This document shows positions 45,808 to 55,828 of a stretch of 64,000 nucleotides of DNA, in pieces. Origin of the DNA: JAVVPO01 sp036655715 (GTDB lineage Bacteria; Bacillota; Clostridia; Lachnospirales; Cellulosilyticaceae); assembly GCA_036655715.1 (NCBI GenBank), contig JAVVPO010000004.1, positions 4,974 to 68,973 on the forward strand, given 5' to 3'. The notes below the pieces were generated by a model. That model was not told where the DNA came from, did not search any database, and worked only from the letters and a program-made list of their open reading frames with translations. Each line of letters starts with the position of its first letter. The stretch's first letter is position 1. The translations under genes were made by a program, and so were the position numbers.

Positions 45808-47001
45808 TTATTCTTTTTCGGTTGCTACTAGATTTTTCTGCTTACATTTATATATTCTATCTATATAGACTGAGATTAAAGCTGCCGTAGGCACAGAAAG
45901 TATCATACCCATACCACCAAAGTAGCTACCACCAATCAGTACAGCTATCAAAATCCATACGGGTGCAAGGCCTACTTTATCTCCTACAATCTTCGGCTGT
46001 ATCAGGTTCCCATCTACTTGTTGATACAGTAGTAATAAAACAGCGCCTAATATACCTAGTTTAAGACTCTCAAATACGCCCAGTGTGAATGCAAGTCCTG
46101 CACCTATGATTGGACCTACATACGGAATAACATTTGTTATTCCTGCTGCAACACCTATCAGGATAGCAAAAGGATGCCCTATAATAAGCATTAATACTGT
46201 AGATATAACCCCTACAATAAAGGATGCAAAGATCGTTCCAATTAGGAACTTCCCTACAATATCATCTAAGTCTTTGATAAATTGCTTCGTATTTTTTCTT
46301 ACTTTTAAAGAAAGTATGATACTACTAAACTTATCTATTGCTGCAAATAACTTTTCTTTATCTTTAAGAAAATAGAATGTAAGAATCACTGTTACTACAA
46401 AGTTAACCACAAATGAACTTACATCGCCAACAACTTTAGTACTTAGACTAATAATTCCCTCGCCTAAAGTTTTTAACACAACACTTACATCTGATAAGAT
46501 TTCCATACTATTTTGTGTAGGAATACTTTGCCCTGAAATATTAAGAGTCGTCATATATTCATTTAATTCATTAATCCACCTCACCACATTTGCCTCAAAC
46601 TGTGGCAATGAACTAAGGAGTATATTTACATTGGTAATAAGCGGTGGCACAATGAAATTGATAAGCATCACAATAAGCCATATGACCAAAACAAACATAG
46701 TTGCCACACTTATTAGTCTGACAATCCCTTTAGCTCTTTTGGTTGGGTGTTTTTTGTAAATAAACTTAAAGATCAACTTCTCCATATACATCATAGGATA
46801 GTACAATAAATAGGCTATAATAAAAGCCCAAAATATAGGTGCTATAATGTGTAAAAAATCTCCTATTATTCCCCCTATTAGACCAATCAACTGTGGTCCT
46901 TCTTTAACTAAATTAAATCCTATAAATAATAAAACCCCAGTTATGACAACTAAACCTATAGTTTGCCTGTATTTTTTATTTGTTATGATTTCTTTTATCA
47001 T
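45808..47001 (-). CDS. AI-2E family transporter (PerM/YtvI-like)
   Basis: 397 residues with about eight hydrophobic segments. The C-terminal half has the typical G-A-V-L-L-L-L-Y-Q-Q-V-D-G-N-L-I-Q-P-K-I-V-G-D-K-V-G-L-A-P-V-W-I pattern of the family, with a central P-Y-V-G-P-I-I-G-A. Members include exporters of autoinducer-2 and sporulation-related YtvI; the substrate here is open. It has its own terminator and a GAAAGGATATTT leader. Confidence 0.92.
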   Translation of the reverse strand: MIKEIITNKKYRQTIGLVVITGVLLFIGFNLVKEGPQLIGLIGGIIGDFLHIIAPIFWAFIIAYLLYYPMMYMEKLIFKFIYKKHPTKRAKGIVRLISVATMFVLVIWLIVMLINFIVPPLITNVNILLSSLPQFEANVVRWINELNEYMTTLNISGQSIPTQNSMEILSDVSVVLKTLGEGIISLSTKVVGDVSSFVVNFVVTVILTFYFLKDKEKLFAAIDKFSSIILSLKVRKNTKQFIKDLDDIVGKFLIGTIFASFIVGVISTVLMLIIGHPFAILIGVAAGITNVIPYVGPIIGAGLAFTLGVFESLKLGILGAVLLLLYQQVDGNLIQPKIVGDKVGLAPVWILIAVLIGGSYFGGMGMILSVPTAALISVYIDRIYKCKQKNLVATEKE

Positions 47002-47125
47002 TCAAATATCCTTTCTACTTCTTATCACTCATATCATTTTTCTTTTTTATCTTTATACTATTTACGTTTCTATCATAAATTCTTTACATGAATAAATTAA
47101 GTAGATAGCTTATCTGATACTTAGT

Positions 47126-48970
47126 TTATGGGGTTAATTGATACTTGTTAAACTCATAAATCATTTGGCATGCTTCACCTATAGTAAACTTTTCAGATTT
47201 CACTATATTATTATACGTATCTATTGAAAGTATACCCCTATCTTTCAGATGTAATAACGCTTCTTCTTTTTGAACCTCTTCATTCATAAAACTACACAGT
47301 ATCTTTGCCGCTTCTTCTTTAGTAACTAACTTGTCAGAGAAATTCATATTGACGCGATTAGTCCCCACACCACTTCGTTTGAGACTTTCTATTAACCAGT
47401 TTAAAAACTTAGTTTCTGTTATTTCTTTTTCAAGTCCAAAGTCATTCGTGTATCCCCCATTTAAAATACCCATGCGCAGCATAAACCTCACACCTTCTGC
47501 TGCCCAATAATCTTTATACGCATAATTATAATTAAAATCTTCTAAATAAGCACCTTGTTTTTTCAATATTGTCTGAATTTCTTTTATAGCTTCAGCCCGA
47601 GAGGCTATCTCTCTAAATCCTATCTCATTGGCTATACTATACGCACTTGCTACACCTGCTGCTTCTCCTACAGCCATACCAATAGGTATAACTCTGCTGC
47701 TTCCATGTGCTAGTGAAGAATAGCTTGCTGCTCGTCCTACAACTAATAGGTTATCTATCTGCTTAGGTACTATACATCTAAAAGGTATACTATAAGTATC
47801 TGGTGCACCCACTACGTAACCTTTATTGTCCATAGATGTGGTTTGTATATCTATAGGATAAGATGCTAGTGCAATTTTATCTTCAAAATCTCTGTTTTCT
47901 ATAAGGTCTATAATGTCTAACGTATATTCTCCCTCTATATGTCTTGTTTCTCTAATATAGAGTTCTTCTACTACTCCGCCAAATTCACTTTGCTCAAACC
48001 CTGGTAAGTGTTCTCGCATATAGTCTGTTACTTTTTGGGCTTCTATCTCACCAATTTCTAGAGCTTTACGTTTTTGCTCCGCATCTAGTCCATTTATATT
48101 TAGTATTTGTATAGCATTGATTAGTACTGAACCATCATCTTGTAACCCTATATTCGGACCCCTTACTTTTACATTATCATGTACTGGAATATATTCCCCC
48201 ATGATTTTTGAGAACCCCCATGCCGAATATCTATTCGCATCACTACTATATTTGTTGCTATCTTTACGTAATGCATGACGTAATTCTTTCCAATCCACAT
48301 TATTCACTTTGAAAACTAAAGTGACTGCTTGGTGTTCATTTTTATGCAAATCCGTCATACCTGTATAATAAGGTGCCCCACTAGCTGCTGCTATATCTGC
48401 ATCTTGAGTTGCATCAATTACTCTACTGCTTTTAATTTCTTTGACTGCTTTGTTAACTTGAACTTGTATACCTACTATTTTATTATCTTTTAAGACAGGT
48501 TTGATCTCCTCTACACCTAGCATCACCGTTATATTTTCTTCAGCATTTAGCATATTAATAAACGCTTTTTCTCCTGTCTCTACATCAAATGAATACCTAG
48601 AAAATTTTTGAATTTTGGTAAAGTTAAACGGATGTAATTTATCAAAAAATTCTTCAAATATTCCCTGAGTAAGTAGCTGATTCTTTGGTCCAAAGTTCAT
48701 ATCGATTGTATTTAATCCGCCTACAGTCATCAATCCTCCGATAGACTCCCTTGTATCTACAAGCAATGTCTCTAGCCCATTACGTGCACTTGACAAAGCA
48801 GCAGCTATTCCCTCTGGGTCTGAGCCGACTACAATAACATCATAATGCTCCTCATAACTCTTACTATCTATCATTACAACCTTTTGGCTATTTGGGGATA
48901 ATGCCACTCCTATCATAGCTACTACTAGACTTATTAACGCGATTAGTTTTACTACCTTATGTTTCTTCAT
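47126..48970 (-). CDS. Exported FAD-dependent oxidoreductase
   Basis: 614 residues. An N-terminal hydrophobic signal-type segment (residues 8-24) precedes a FAD-binding Rossmann start, Y-D-V-I-V-V-G-S-D-P-E-G-I-A-A-A-L, in which the usual middle Gly of GxGxxG is Asp. Then comes G-G-L-M-T-V-G-G-L-N, V-I-D-A-T-Q-D-A-D-I-A (about 185-195) and a late L-V-V-G-R-A-A-S-Y-S-S-L-A-H-G-S (FAD_oxidored family). The last 120 residues look like one or two weak SLH-type repeats (Y-W-A-A-E-G-V-R-F-M, D-K-L-V-T-K-E-E-A-A-K-I-L). This suggests surface attachment. The signal has no twin-arginine motif, unusual for a flavoprotein. Substrate unknown. Confidence 0.85.
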   Translation of the reverse strand: MKKHKVVKLIALISLVVAMIGVALSPNSQKVVMIDSKSYEEHYDVIVVGSDPEGIAAALSSARNGLETLLVDTRESIGGLMTVGGLNTIDMNFGPKNQLLTQGIFEEFFDKLHPFNFTKIQKFSRYSFDVETGEKAFINMLNAEENITVMLGVEEIKPVLKDNKIVGIQVQVNKAVKEIKSSRVIDATQDADIAAASGAPYYTGMTDLHKNEHQAVTLVFKVNNVDWKELRHALRKDSNKYSSDANRYSAWGFSKIMGEYIPVHDNVKVRGPNIGLQDDGSVLINAIQILNINGLDAEQKRKALEIGEIEAQKVTDYMREHLPGFEQSEFGGVVEELYIRETRHIEGEYTLDIIDLIENRDFEDKIALASYPIDIQTTSMDNKGYVVGAPDTYSIPFRCIVPKQIDNLLVVGRAASYSSLAHGSSRVIPIGMAVGEAAGVASAYSIANEIGFREIASRAEAIKEIQTILKKQGAYLEDFNYNYAYKDYWAAEGVRFMLRMGILNGGYTNDFGLEKEITETKFLNWLIESLKRSGVGTNRVNMNFSDKLVTKEEAAKILCSFMNEEVQKEEALLHLKDRGILSIDTYNNIVKSEKFTIGEACQMIYEFNKYQLTP

Positions 48971-49045
48971 GTACCCTCCCTATGCTTAGTCTTGTGTCTA
49001 TTTTTTATTTTATCATACGTGCCACGAAATAGTCTACGTCATAAA

Positions 49046-49087
49046 TAATAAGACTCCTAAGGTTTTATCACCTAGGAGTCTTATTAT
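49046..49087 (-). terminator. Terminator of the relA-dtd unit
   Basis: A long stem (49046-49062 with 49071-49087, one bulged A) with A- and T-runs at its ends. Confidence 0.85.
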
Positions 49088-49092
49088 CTCTA

Positions 49093-49542
49093 TTATATAA
49101 TCTTGCTACTATCTAACAAAATCGTTACAGGTCCATCATTTAAAAGTCTAACTTTCATATCTGCTTGGAACTGTCCGGTCTGAAATGGTACATCTTGTTG
49201 ACTTAATTTCTGAATAAATCTATCATATTTCACTTGGGCAACACCTGGGCTACCTGATGCCATAAAACTAGGTCTCATACCTTTAGTTGCATCACCATAG
49301 AGCGTGAAGTTAGGTACAATCAGTACTTCACCTTTTATATCTCTTATGGATAAGTTCATCTTATCCGCATCATCTTCAAAAATCCTTAATCCTAATACCT
49401 TATTAATGATATATTCCATATCTTTTTCTGTGTCATCTGCTTTAATACCTACAAGTACCAATAACCCCTTATCTATGTTGGCCACTTGTAGCCCATCTAT
49501 CGTCACAGATGCTTCTGTTACCCTTTGTACAACGGATCTCAT
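49093..49542 (-). CDS. dtd: D-aminoacyl-tRNA deacylase
   Basis: 149 residues, the usual DTD length. M-R-S-V-V-Q-R-V-T-E-A-S-V at the start, then S-Q-x-T-L-type L-I-V-P-N-F-T-L-Y-G-D-A near residue 75 (the Thr-containing catalytic motif, in this group with N-F-T-L-Y), and N-D-G-P-V-T at the C-terminus. It removes D-amino acids from mischarged tRNA. The start at 49542 has AAAGGAGAAG six bases upstream; a longer reading would overlap the relA stop. Ten bases after relA. Confidence 0.95.
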   Translation of the reverse strand: MRSVVQRVTEASVTIDGLQVANIDKGLLVLVGIKADDTEKDMEYIINKVLGLRIFEDDADKMNLSIRDIKGEVLIVPNFTLYGDATKGMRPSFMASGSPGVAQVKYDRFIQKLSQQDVPFQTGQFQADMKVRLLNDGPVTILLDSSKII

Positions 49543-49552
49543 AACTTCTCCT

Positions 49553-51793
49553 TTAAGAGGATACCCGAGTAACCTCAACTACATCTTGAATTTGTCTTGA
49601 TTTTCTTATAAGCTCTTCTAATTGGTACGTATGAGTAATCTCTATACGCACATTAAAGATAGCTTCGCTATTTTTAGTTGTTCTTGCATTAAGCGATTTA
49701 ACTGGAATCTTCATATCTGTAAGCACTTTTGAAATATCTACAATAATACCTATACGATCTGTTCCTGTTATCTGAATCTCTGTAATATAAGTTCTCTTTG
49801 TTTCTTCTTCTTTAAACCAATCAGCTTCTATCAGTCTTTCTTTTTCATATTCTGGCATGTGAATGATATTTACACAATCCGTCCTATGAATAGATACACC
49901 TCTACCTCGTGTGATATAGCCTACAATCTCATCACCTGGAAGTGGCCTACAACATCTTGAGAATCTAACAGCTACATCACCTACACCTCTTACAACAATA
50001 CCACTCTTACTCTTTTGCGGCGTCTCATACTTCTCGCAAATAGGATGCTCATGCTGATTTAGAATTTCTTCCGGTGTTACAATTGATTTTCTATTTTTAA
50101 TATTTTCATCTATAAGTCTTTGAATAATTTGTTTTTCTTTGATGCTGCCATAACCTATAGATGCATAGACAGACTCCCAGCTTTTAAGCCCATACCTTCT
50201 ATACACATTCTCCACACACTGTGAATCTAGTAATGTCCCTAGTACATAGCCTCTTTGTTTTGCACAAGCTTCTAAAAGCTCTTTTCCTCTTGTGATATCT
50301 TCTTGTTTATATTGTTTTCTAAACCATTGATTAATTTTTGTCTTCGCCTGTGTGCTTCTTACAATCTTTAACCAATCACGGCTAGGTCCTTTAGAGTTTT
50401 GTGAGGTAAGAATCTCTATACGGTCTCCATTCTTAATGACATACTCAAACGTTACAATTTTGCCATTTACTTTGGCTCCTGTCATCTTGTTACCTATATC
50501 ACTATGGATATTATAAGCAAAGTCAATAGGTGTAGAACCCTTTGGTAAGGTAAGGAGCTCTCCTTTTGGTGTAAAGACATACACTTGGTCTGTATACACA
50601 TCAAGATCAAGTTTTAATGCATCCATAAACTCTGCATTATCACTCATATCTCTTTGCCATTCAAGTATTTGTTTTAGCCAAGATAGCTTCTCTTCGGATC
50701 TATCTTTCTCGCTACCATCTGTTTTCCCCTCTATTTGTCCATCTTTGTACTTCCAGTGAGCTGCAATACCGTATTCAGCTGTACGGTGCATATCTTCTGT
50801 ACGGATTTGCATCTCAAATGGCGTTCCTTCAAATCCCATAACTGTTGTATGCAAGGACTGGTACATATTAGGCTTAGGCATAGCTATATAATCTTTAAAT
50901 CTACCTGGAATAGGTGTATACATCTCATGAATAATTCCAAGTACCCCATAGCAATCTTTTACATTTTCAACTATAGCTCTTACTGCAAATAAATCATAAA
51001 TTTGATCTAGTGTTTTATTCTTATTCACTATTTTTTTGTAGATACTAAAGAAATGCTTAGGTCTACCTTCTACCACAGCTTTAATCCCTGCTTCATCTAG
51101 TTTTTGTTTGATATGTTCTACTATTTCTTCAATATACTGAATACGTTCTACACGTTTCTTAGATATCTTATGCGCCAGATCATAGTAAACCTCTGGTTCT
51201 ATATATCTTAAAGACAGATCCTCTAAATCTGCTTTAATTTTACAAATACCTAATCTATGAGCAATCGGTGCATAGATATTAAGTGTTTCTTGAGCCTTTT
51301 CTTTTTGCTTATGGGGTGGCATATATTTAAGCGTCTGCATATTATGCAGTCTATCTGCAAGTTTAATAAGGACAACCCTAATATCTTGCGCCATAGCTAA
51401 AAACATTTTTCTATAATTTTCAGCTTGTATTTCTTCTTTTTGAAGTTGTCTATTTTGAGAAGAATACTGTATTTGTCCAAGCTTTGTCACACCATCTACT
51501 AATAAAGCTACTTCTTTATTAAATATACGTTCTATATCCTCAAGGGTATAATCTGTATCCTCTACGACATCATGTAGGAGACCAGCTGTAATAGATTCTA
51601 TATCCAGTTCCAAATCAGCAAGTATATATGCTACTTCTAATGGGTGTATGATATAAGGTTCTCCCGACTTTCTGAGTTGTCCTGTATGCGCCTCATTTGC
51701 TAAATTATAGGCCTTCTCTACCATACTTAAATCATCAGAAGGGTGGTACGAACGTATTCTATTAATTAGCTTTTTATAAATTTCACCCGGCAT
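49553..51793 (-). CDS. relA: Bifunctional (p)ppGpp synthetase/hydrolase
   Basis: 746 residues, Rel/SpoT long form. HD hydrolase domain with H50 and H74-D75 in L-L-H-D-V-V-E-D-T; synthetase domain with G-R-P-K-H-F-F-S-I-Y-K-K (about 245-256) and Y-Q-S-L-H-T-T-V; TGS domain near 395 (V-F-T-P-K-G-E-L-L-T-L-P-K-G); C-terminal ACT domain. Both catalytic domains look intact. It makes and degrades the stringent-response alarmone. Together with dtd, apt and recJ it forms the usual clostridial gene order. Confidence 0.98.
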   Translation of the reverse strand: MPGEIYKKLINRIRSYHPSDDLSMVEKAYNLANEAHTGQLRKSGEPYIIHPLEVAYILADLELDIESITAGLLHDVVEDTDYTLEDIERIFNKEVALLVDGVTKLGQIQYSSQNRQLQKEEIQAENYRKMFLAMAQDIRVVLIKLADRLHNMQTLKYMPPHKQKEKAQETLNIYAPIAHRLGICKIKADLEDLSLRYIEPEVYYDLAHKISKKRVERIQYIEEIVEHIKQKLDEAGIKAVVEGRPKHFFSIYKKIVNKNKTLDQIYDLFAVRAIVENVKDCYGVLGIIHEMYTPIPGRFKDYIAMPKPNMYQSLHTTVMGFEGTPFEMQIRTEDMHRTAEYGIAAHWKYKDGQIEGKTDGSEKDRSEEKLSWLKQILEWQRDMSDNAEFMDALKLDLDVYTDQVYVFTPKGELLTLPKGSTPIDFAYNIHSDIGNKMTGAKVNGKIVTFEYVIKNGDRIEILTSQNSKGPSRDWLKIVRSTQAKTKINQWFRKQYKQEDITRGKELLEACAKQRGYVLGTLLDSQCVENVYRRYGLKSWESVYASIGYGSIKEKQIIQRLIDENIKNRKSIVTPEEILNQHEHPICEKYETPQKSKSGIVVRGVGDVAVRFSRCCRPLPGDEIVGYITRGRGVSIHRTDCVNIIHMPEYEKERLIEADWFKEEETKRTYITEIQITGTDRIGIIVDISKVLTDMKIPVKSLNARTTKNSEAIFNVRIEITHTYQLEELIRKSRQIQDVVEVTRVSS

Positions 51794-51954
51794 GTTGTAC
51801 CCCCTTAGGCTTAAATTCTACATAATTTTTATATTATTAATATTATAGACATGTTATAAGAAAAATTCAATGCTATTCCTTGATTAATCTTGAATAAATA
51901 TTAGAATATACTATTTTTATCTTATGTTTTCCTCTATAAAAGCGTTCTCTAATA

Positions 51955-52002
51955 GAAAAAAGAGCTAATTATAACTTTTAAAGTTTAATTAGCTCTTTTT
52001 TC
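51955..52002 (-). terminator. Terminator after apt
   Basis: A 16-bp perfect stem (51955-51970 with 51987-52002) with T-run; loop 16 nt. Confidence 0.9.
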
Positions 52003-52014
52003 TATTAACTATTA

Positions 52015-52527
52015 TTAGTATTTTAATAAAGATACAACGTCTTTACCTTCTAATAAAGCTCTACCATTTAAATCTTCAAGTTCAATTAAGTAAACAATCT
52101 TAACAACTTCTCCACCTAATTTTTCAATAAGTTCTACCATAGCTTGTGTTGTTCCACCCGTTGCTAAAAGGTCATCAATGATAACTACTTTTTGTCCTGG
52201 TGTAATAGAGTCGATATGCATCTCGATAGTATTGCTACCATACTCTAAATCATAGCTTTGAGAAATAGTTTGATATGGTAATTTACCTGGTTTTCTAACT
52301 GGTACAAATCCTTTTTCTAATTTGTATGCTAGAGGTACACCAAAAATAAATCCTCTTGATTCTGGTCCTATTACTAGGTCAAAATCTATTCCTTCTACTT
52401 CTTTTGCCATTGCATCAACAGCGTATGTTAAACCTTTTGGATCTTGCAATAATGGTGTAATATCTCTAAACAGAATACCTTCTTTTGGGAAGTTCTCTAT
52501 ATCACGAATGAGAGAATATAAATCCAT
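52015..52527 (-). CDS. apt: Adenine phosphoribosyltransferase
   Basis: 170 residues from the ATG at 52527 (AGGAGG eight bases upstream), the standard length. I-P-x-F-P-K-E-G-I-L-F-R-D-I-T-P at the start, G-P-E-S-R-G-F-I-F-G near 54-63, and the PRPP-binding V-V-I-I-D-D-L-L-A-T-G-G-T (114-126). It makes AMP from adenine and PRPP. An in-frame longer reading to 52572 would overlap recJ and is rejected. Confidence 0.97.
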   Translation of the reverse strand: MDLYSLIRDIENFPKEGILFRDITPLLQDPKGLTYAVDAMAKEVEGIDFDLVIGPESRGFIFGVPLAYKLEKGFVPVRKPGKLPYQTISQSYDLEYGSNTIEMHIDSITPGQKVVIIDDLLATGGTTQAMVELIEKLGGEVVKIVYLIELEDLNGRALLEGKDVVSLLKY

Positions 52528-52556
52528 GCTGCTTCCTCCTGCTCTTTTCATTATTT

Positions 52557-54878
52557 TTAGTTGCACATACATCCTGCAAATTTTTGAAGATGCATGTATC
52601 TTTTTGAATGCTCAAGATTTGTTTTAGATGATAACTTCATTTCATATGTTATCTTATCATCTATCAGCTTATAGCATATAAGCCCTAATTCCTCAAATAC
52701 ATCTAATGCTTGAAGCAATTTGTATTCTGTCATATTACATGTATCAAGTGAGCTTACCGCTTTGTGTATATATATATAATTTTGTTTATTATTCTTCAAA
52801 AATTTATATATCACCTTACAATCTACATAGCTTGGAACCATCTTCGGTACTTGCTTGATGTGATTGTTTAGAGACGGATTGATACAAGTATAATCTATCT
52901 TTGTCTTAAAATCCCATTCATAATTAGTGTTCTCATTAAACTGATTATCTAATAACGAATTGACATAGATTATGGGCTCCTCTTTTAGGCCGTACCATTC
53001 ATTATAACATATTTCATTTAAGTTAGTAATAGGTTTTTGCTGGTTTTTATAAATTTTATAGATTTCTTTTAGACCATTTTCAGTAAATACATTAACCCGA
53101 TCTGTAGTACTAGCCATTTTATGAATGTTAACTTCACTTCTTTTAATAATCTCTGGCTCTTTCATATAGTTATACAAAGAAAGATAATATTTACTTTCCA
53201 TCACTTTTTCTGCTGGAGATTGGATATCTTTAATCCTTATTTGTACAGTCGTTCGACCATTCCATTCATTTTTCACTATTTCTCCGGCAATAATCACTTC
53301 TTCCCCTTCACTTAAATACTCAGCTAAGTATCCTTTGCCAAAGCCTACTCCTTGAAACACATTTTGCCCTTTTTGAATAGATAGCTTAAGGTGCTTATTA
53401 TCTTGGCCTATTTGTTGTATATATTGAATTTCACCACTAATGGCAAAGGTAGGTGATGGATTAGCTGAGCCAAAAGGTTCTAGCTGCTCTAATTCATTAC
53501 ATAATGATAAAGTCAATTCGTTAGCCTCTATCTCTGTATCTATGTCCAAACAAGGTGTTAATAATTCTTCCGCCAAATGCTCCTCAGTATAGCTACTTAT
53601 ATCGCTTATAAATATCTCTAGCATTTTTTCATCAAGAGAAAGCCCTGCTGCCATTTCATGTCCACCAAATCTTATCAGCTTATCTCTATTATGATTAATG
53701 GCTTCAAAAATATTAAATCCTGCTATACTTCTAGCTGATCCTGAATATACCCCATCTTCTAATGTTAAAATGATAGTTGGCTTATAATATTGTCCCATAA
53801 TACGTGAAGCAACTATTCCTATTACGCCATGATGCCATTTTTTTCCTGCTACAATAATAATTTTTTCTTTTTCTACATCTATATTTTCATCTATATAACG
53901 CTGAGCTTCTTCTACTATCTGAGCTTCCATCTCTTGGCGTTTTTTATTTTCCGCATCCAGTAGGAGTGCAATTTTTTTAGCTTTTTCTAAATCTCTCGTT
54001 ACTAAAAGCTCTACCCCAAGTTTTGCATCACTTATTCTTCCTGCAGCATTGATTCTAGGTCCTAATTGATAGCCTATTAGATTAGATGTAATCTTATTAT
54101 CTTTAGTTTGCAACAAACCTAATAGCGCTTTAAGTCCCACATGTACTGTTTTACCCATTTGCATAAATCCTAGATAAGTAATAACTCTATTTTCATCTTC
54201 TAAGGGAACTACATCAGCTACTGTTCCTAGTGCCACAATATCTAAGTACTGCCAGATTTGATCTTCTACGTCTTCCCTTATAGCTAAAGCATGTATCAAC
54301 TTGAATGTTACTCCCACTCCTGCTAAGGCATCAAACGGATATGTACTCCCGGGTCTTTTAGGATTGATAACACAGTAAGCTGCTGGTAGCTCCTCTTGAC
54401 ACTCATGATGATCTGTTATAATAATGTCTAATCCTATTTCTTTTGCATAGCTTACCTCATCTATAGCTGCTATACCTGTATCTACGGTAATAACAAGATT
54501 TGCATATTCCTCAATCTTTTTAAGTGCTTCTTTGTTCAGACCATACCCCTCAGTTTGCCTATTCGGGATATAATAAGAAACTTCATATCCTAAAGATTTT
54601 AAAAATATATATAAAATAGATGTACTCGTCACACCATCTACATCATAATCTCCATAAATGACAATTTCTTTTCCCTCTTGCTTCACACGCCTTATTCTCT
54701 CTACTGCTCTTTCCATATCACTTAATAAATAAGGATTATATAATTGCGTTTGACTTGGATGTAAGAACTTGTATCTTGCCTCCGCACCATCTATTCCTCT
54801 ATTATCTAATATCTGTTCTATAATATGGGCTTTCGTACCATTGTTTTTACTGTTCCATTTATACTTGCTTGGTAACAA
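52557..54878 (-). CDS. recJ: Single-stranded-DNA-specific exonuclease RecJ
   Basis: About 773 residues, in the Firmicutes size range. DHH domain with I-Y-G-D-Y-D-V-D-G-V-T-S near residue 80, V-D-T-G-I-A and T-D-H-H-E near 160; DHHA1 with G-G-H-E-M-A-A-G-L; an OB domain, then a variable C-terminal region of about 200 residues without recognisable motifs. RecJ degrades 5'-ended single strands in repair. Start choice: a TTG at 54876-54878 lies eight bases after AAAGGG; the GTG at 54887 touches the ribosome binding site. Confidence 0.95.
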   Translation of the reverse strand: MLPSKYKWNSKNNGTKAHIIEQILDNRGIDGAEARYKFLHPSQTQLYNPYLLSDMERAVERIRRVKQEGKEIVIYGDYDVDGVTSTSILYIFLKSLGYEVSYYIPNRQTEGYGLNKEALKKIEEYANLVITVDTGIAAIDEVSYAKEIGLDIIITDHHECQEELPAAYCVINPKRPGSTYPFDALAGVGVTFKLIHALAIREDVEDQIWQYLDIVALGTVADVVPLEDENRVITYLGFMQMGKTVHVGLKALLGLLQTKDNKITSNLIGYQLGPRINAAGRISDAKLGVELLVTRDLEKAKKIALLLDAENKKRQEMEAQIVEEAQRYIDENIDVEKEKIIIVAGKKWHHGVIGIVASRIMGQYYKPTIILTLEDGVYSGSARSIAGFNIFEAINHNRDKLIRFGGHEMAAGLSLDEKMLEIFISDISSYTEEHLAEELLTPCLDIDTEIEANELTLSLCNELEQLEPFGSANPSPTFAISGEIQYIQQIGQDNKHLKLSIQKGQNVFQGVGFGKGYLAEYLSEGEEVIIAGEIVKNEWNGRTTVQIRIKDIQSPAEKVMESKYYLSLYNYMKEPEIIKRSEVNIHKMASTTDRVNVFTENGLKEIYKIYKNQQKPITNLNEICYNEWYGLKEEPIIYVNSLLDNQFNENTNYEWDFKTKIDYTCINPSLNNHIKQVPKMVPSYVDCKVIYKFLKNNKQNYIYIHKAVSSLDTCNMTEYKLLQALDVFEELGLICYKLIDDKITYEMKLSSKTNLEHSKRYMHLQKFAGCMCN

Positions 54879-55020
54879 ATTTTTCACCCTTTCTCATTTT
54901 CATATCTCTAATTATAACATATTTTATTCTATACCCAATTTATTTATTTTTTATAGCTGTACAATGGAATTATATTTATGATATAATTTATACGTTATTT
55001 ACTTAAATAGGAGTGTTATT

Positions 55021-55386
55021 ATGTCGGAAAAATTTCAAGTAGGTCAAATTATTGAAGGAACTGTTACAGGAGTAAAACCATTTGGTGCTTTTGTGTCCCT
55101 TGACGCAACAACTCAAGGTCTAGTTCATATCTCTCATGTAACTCATGGTTTCTTAGAAAACATTGCAGAGGCAGTTAAAGTGGGAGATGTAGTTAAAGTT
55201 AAAATTTTATCTATTGATTCAGAAAAAGGTAAAATTTCTCTTTCTATGAAAAATGCTAAACCAGCTCCACCTAGACAACAACAAAAAAAGGAAATTCCAA
55301 TTGAGGATTTTGAAACCCTTATGAAGAATTTCATGAAAGACTCTAATGACCGTCATACTGATATTAACAAACGCTTAAATCGTTAA
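55021..55386 (+). CDS. S1 RNA-binding domain protein (general stress protein 13-like)
   Basis: 121 residues. One S1 domain, residues 5-75: V-G-Q-I-I-E-G-T-V-T-G-V-K-P-F-G-A-F-V-S-L, G-L-V-H-I-S-H-V, V-G-D-V-V-K-V-K-I-L-S-I-D and K-I-S-L-S-M-K. The tail is basic then acidic. Members such as YugI/CvfD bind RNA and ribosomes. Single-gene unit with a terminator at 55427-55458. Confidence 0.93.
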   Translation: MSEKFQVGQIIEGTVTGVKPFGAFVSLDATTQGLVHISHVTHGFLENIAEAVKVGDVVKVKILSIDSEKGKISLSMKNAKPAPPRQQQKKEIPIEDFETLMKNFMKDSNDRHTDINKRLNR

Positions 55387-55426
55387 TAAGGTCTCTAGAA
55401 ACTTTTTGACACAATTTAATAAAAAT

Positions 55427-55458
55427 AAAAAAGCCTAGCTATTTTGCTAGGCTTTTTT
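55427..55458. terminator. Terminator of the S1-domain gene
   Basis: A 13-bp stem AAAAAAGCCTAGC (55427-55439) with GCTAGGCTTTTTT (55446-55458). Confidence 0.93.
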
Positions 55459-55463
55459 ATTTC

Positions 55464-55752
55464 CACCAATGACATCTACTAACTTAGTTCCTATTAGTAA
55501 CTTAAAGTCCGCTATTGATGCTTTTTGGGAGATTATGATACTTTTAAAGTTGCCTTCCAATCTATGACTCTTGCTAATTTTGATTCGGTTTGGATATAAC
55601 TTGTTGAAAAATTAGACGTCACACTAGAAATCATCCACACAACTAGCCAAGATACGCCCACCACACAAGGTTTGTTCTCTCCCATGACCATAGATGTAAT
55701 AGAATATGTATACTACCTTAAACCTCAAAATATGCGTACTGATTACATTTAA
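55464..55752 (+). pseudogene. Decayed reading frame of unknown origin
   Basis: An ATG-started frame (55470-55568) stops early. From about 55530 a second frame reads D-Y-D-T-F-K-V-A-F-Q-S-M-T-L-A-N-F-D-S-V-W-I, one TAA, then L-V-E-K-L-D-V-T-L-E-I-I-H-T-T and on to D-V-I-E-Y-V-Y-Y-L-K-P-Q-N-M-R and TAA at 55752. One frameshift and one in-frame stop interrupt it. I do not recognise the family. The rest of the 442-bp gap 55387-55828 holds the two terminators. Confidence 0.4.
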
Positions 55753-55765
55753 GTAAATAATCAAA

Positions 55766-55803
55766 AAAGCTGGTCTCTGTATAAATTACAGAAACCAGCT
55801 TTT
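55766..55803. terminator. Terminator after secF
   Basis: AAAGCTGGT (55766-55774) with ACCAGCTTT (55794-55802), plus an inner CTGT/ACAG pairing and short T/A-runs. Confidence 0.8.
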
Positions 55804-55828
55804 AGTAGTCTAGAGTTTTCACTTGTTT

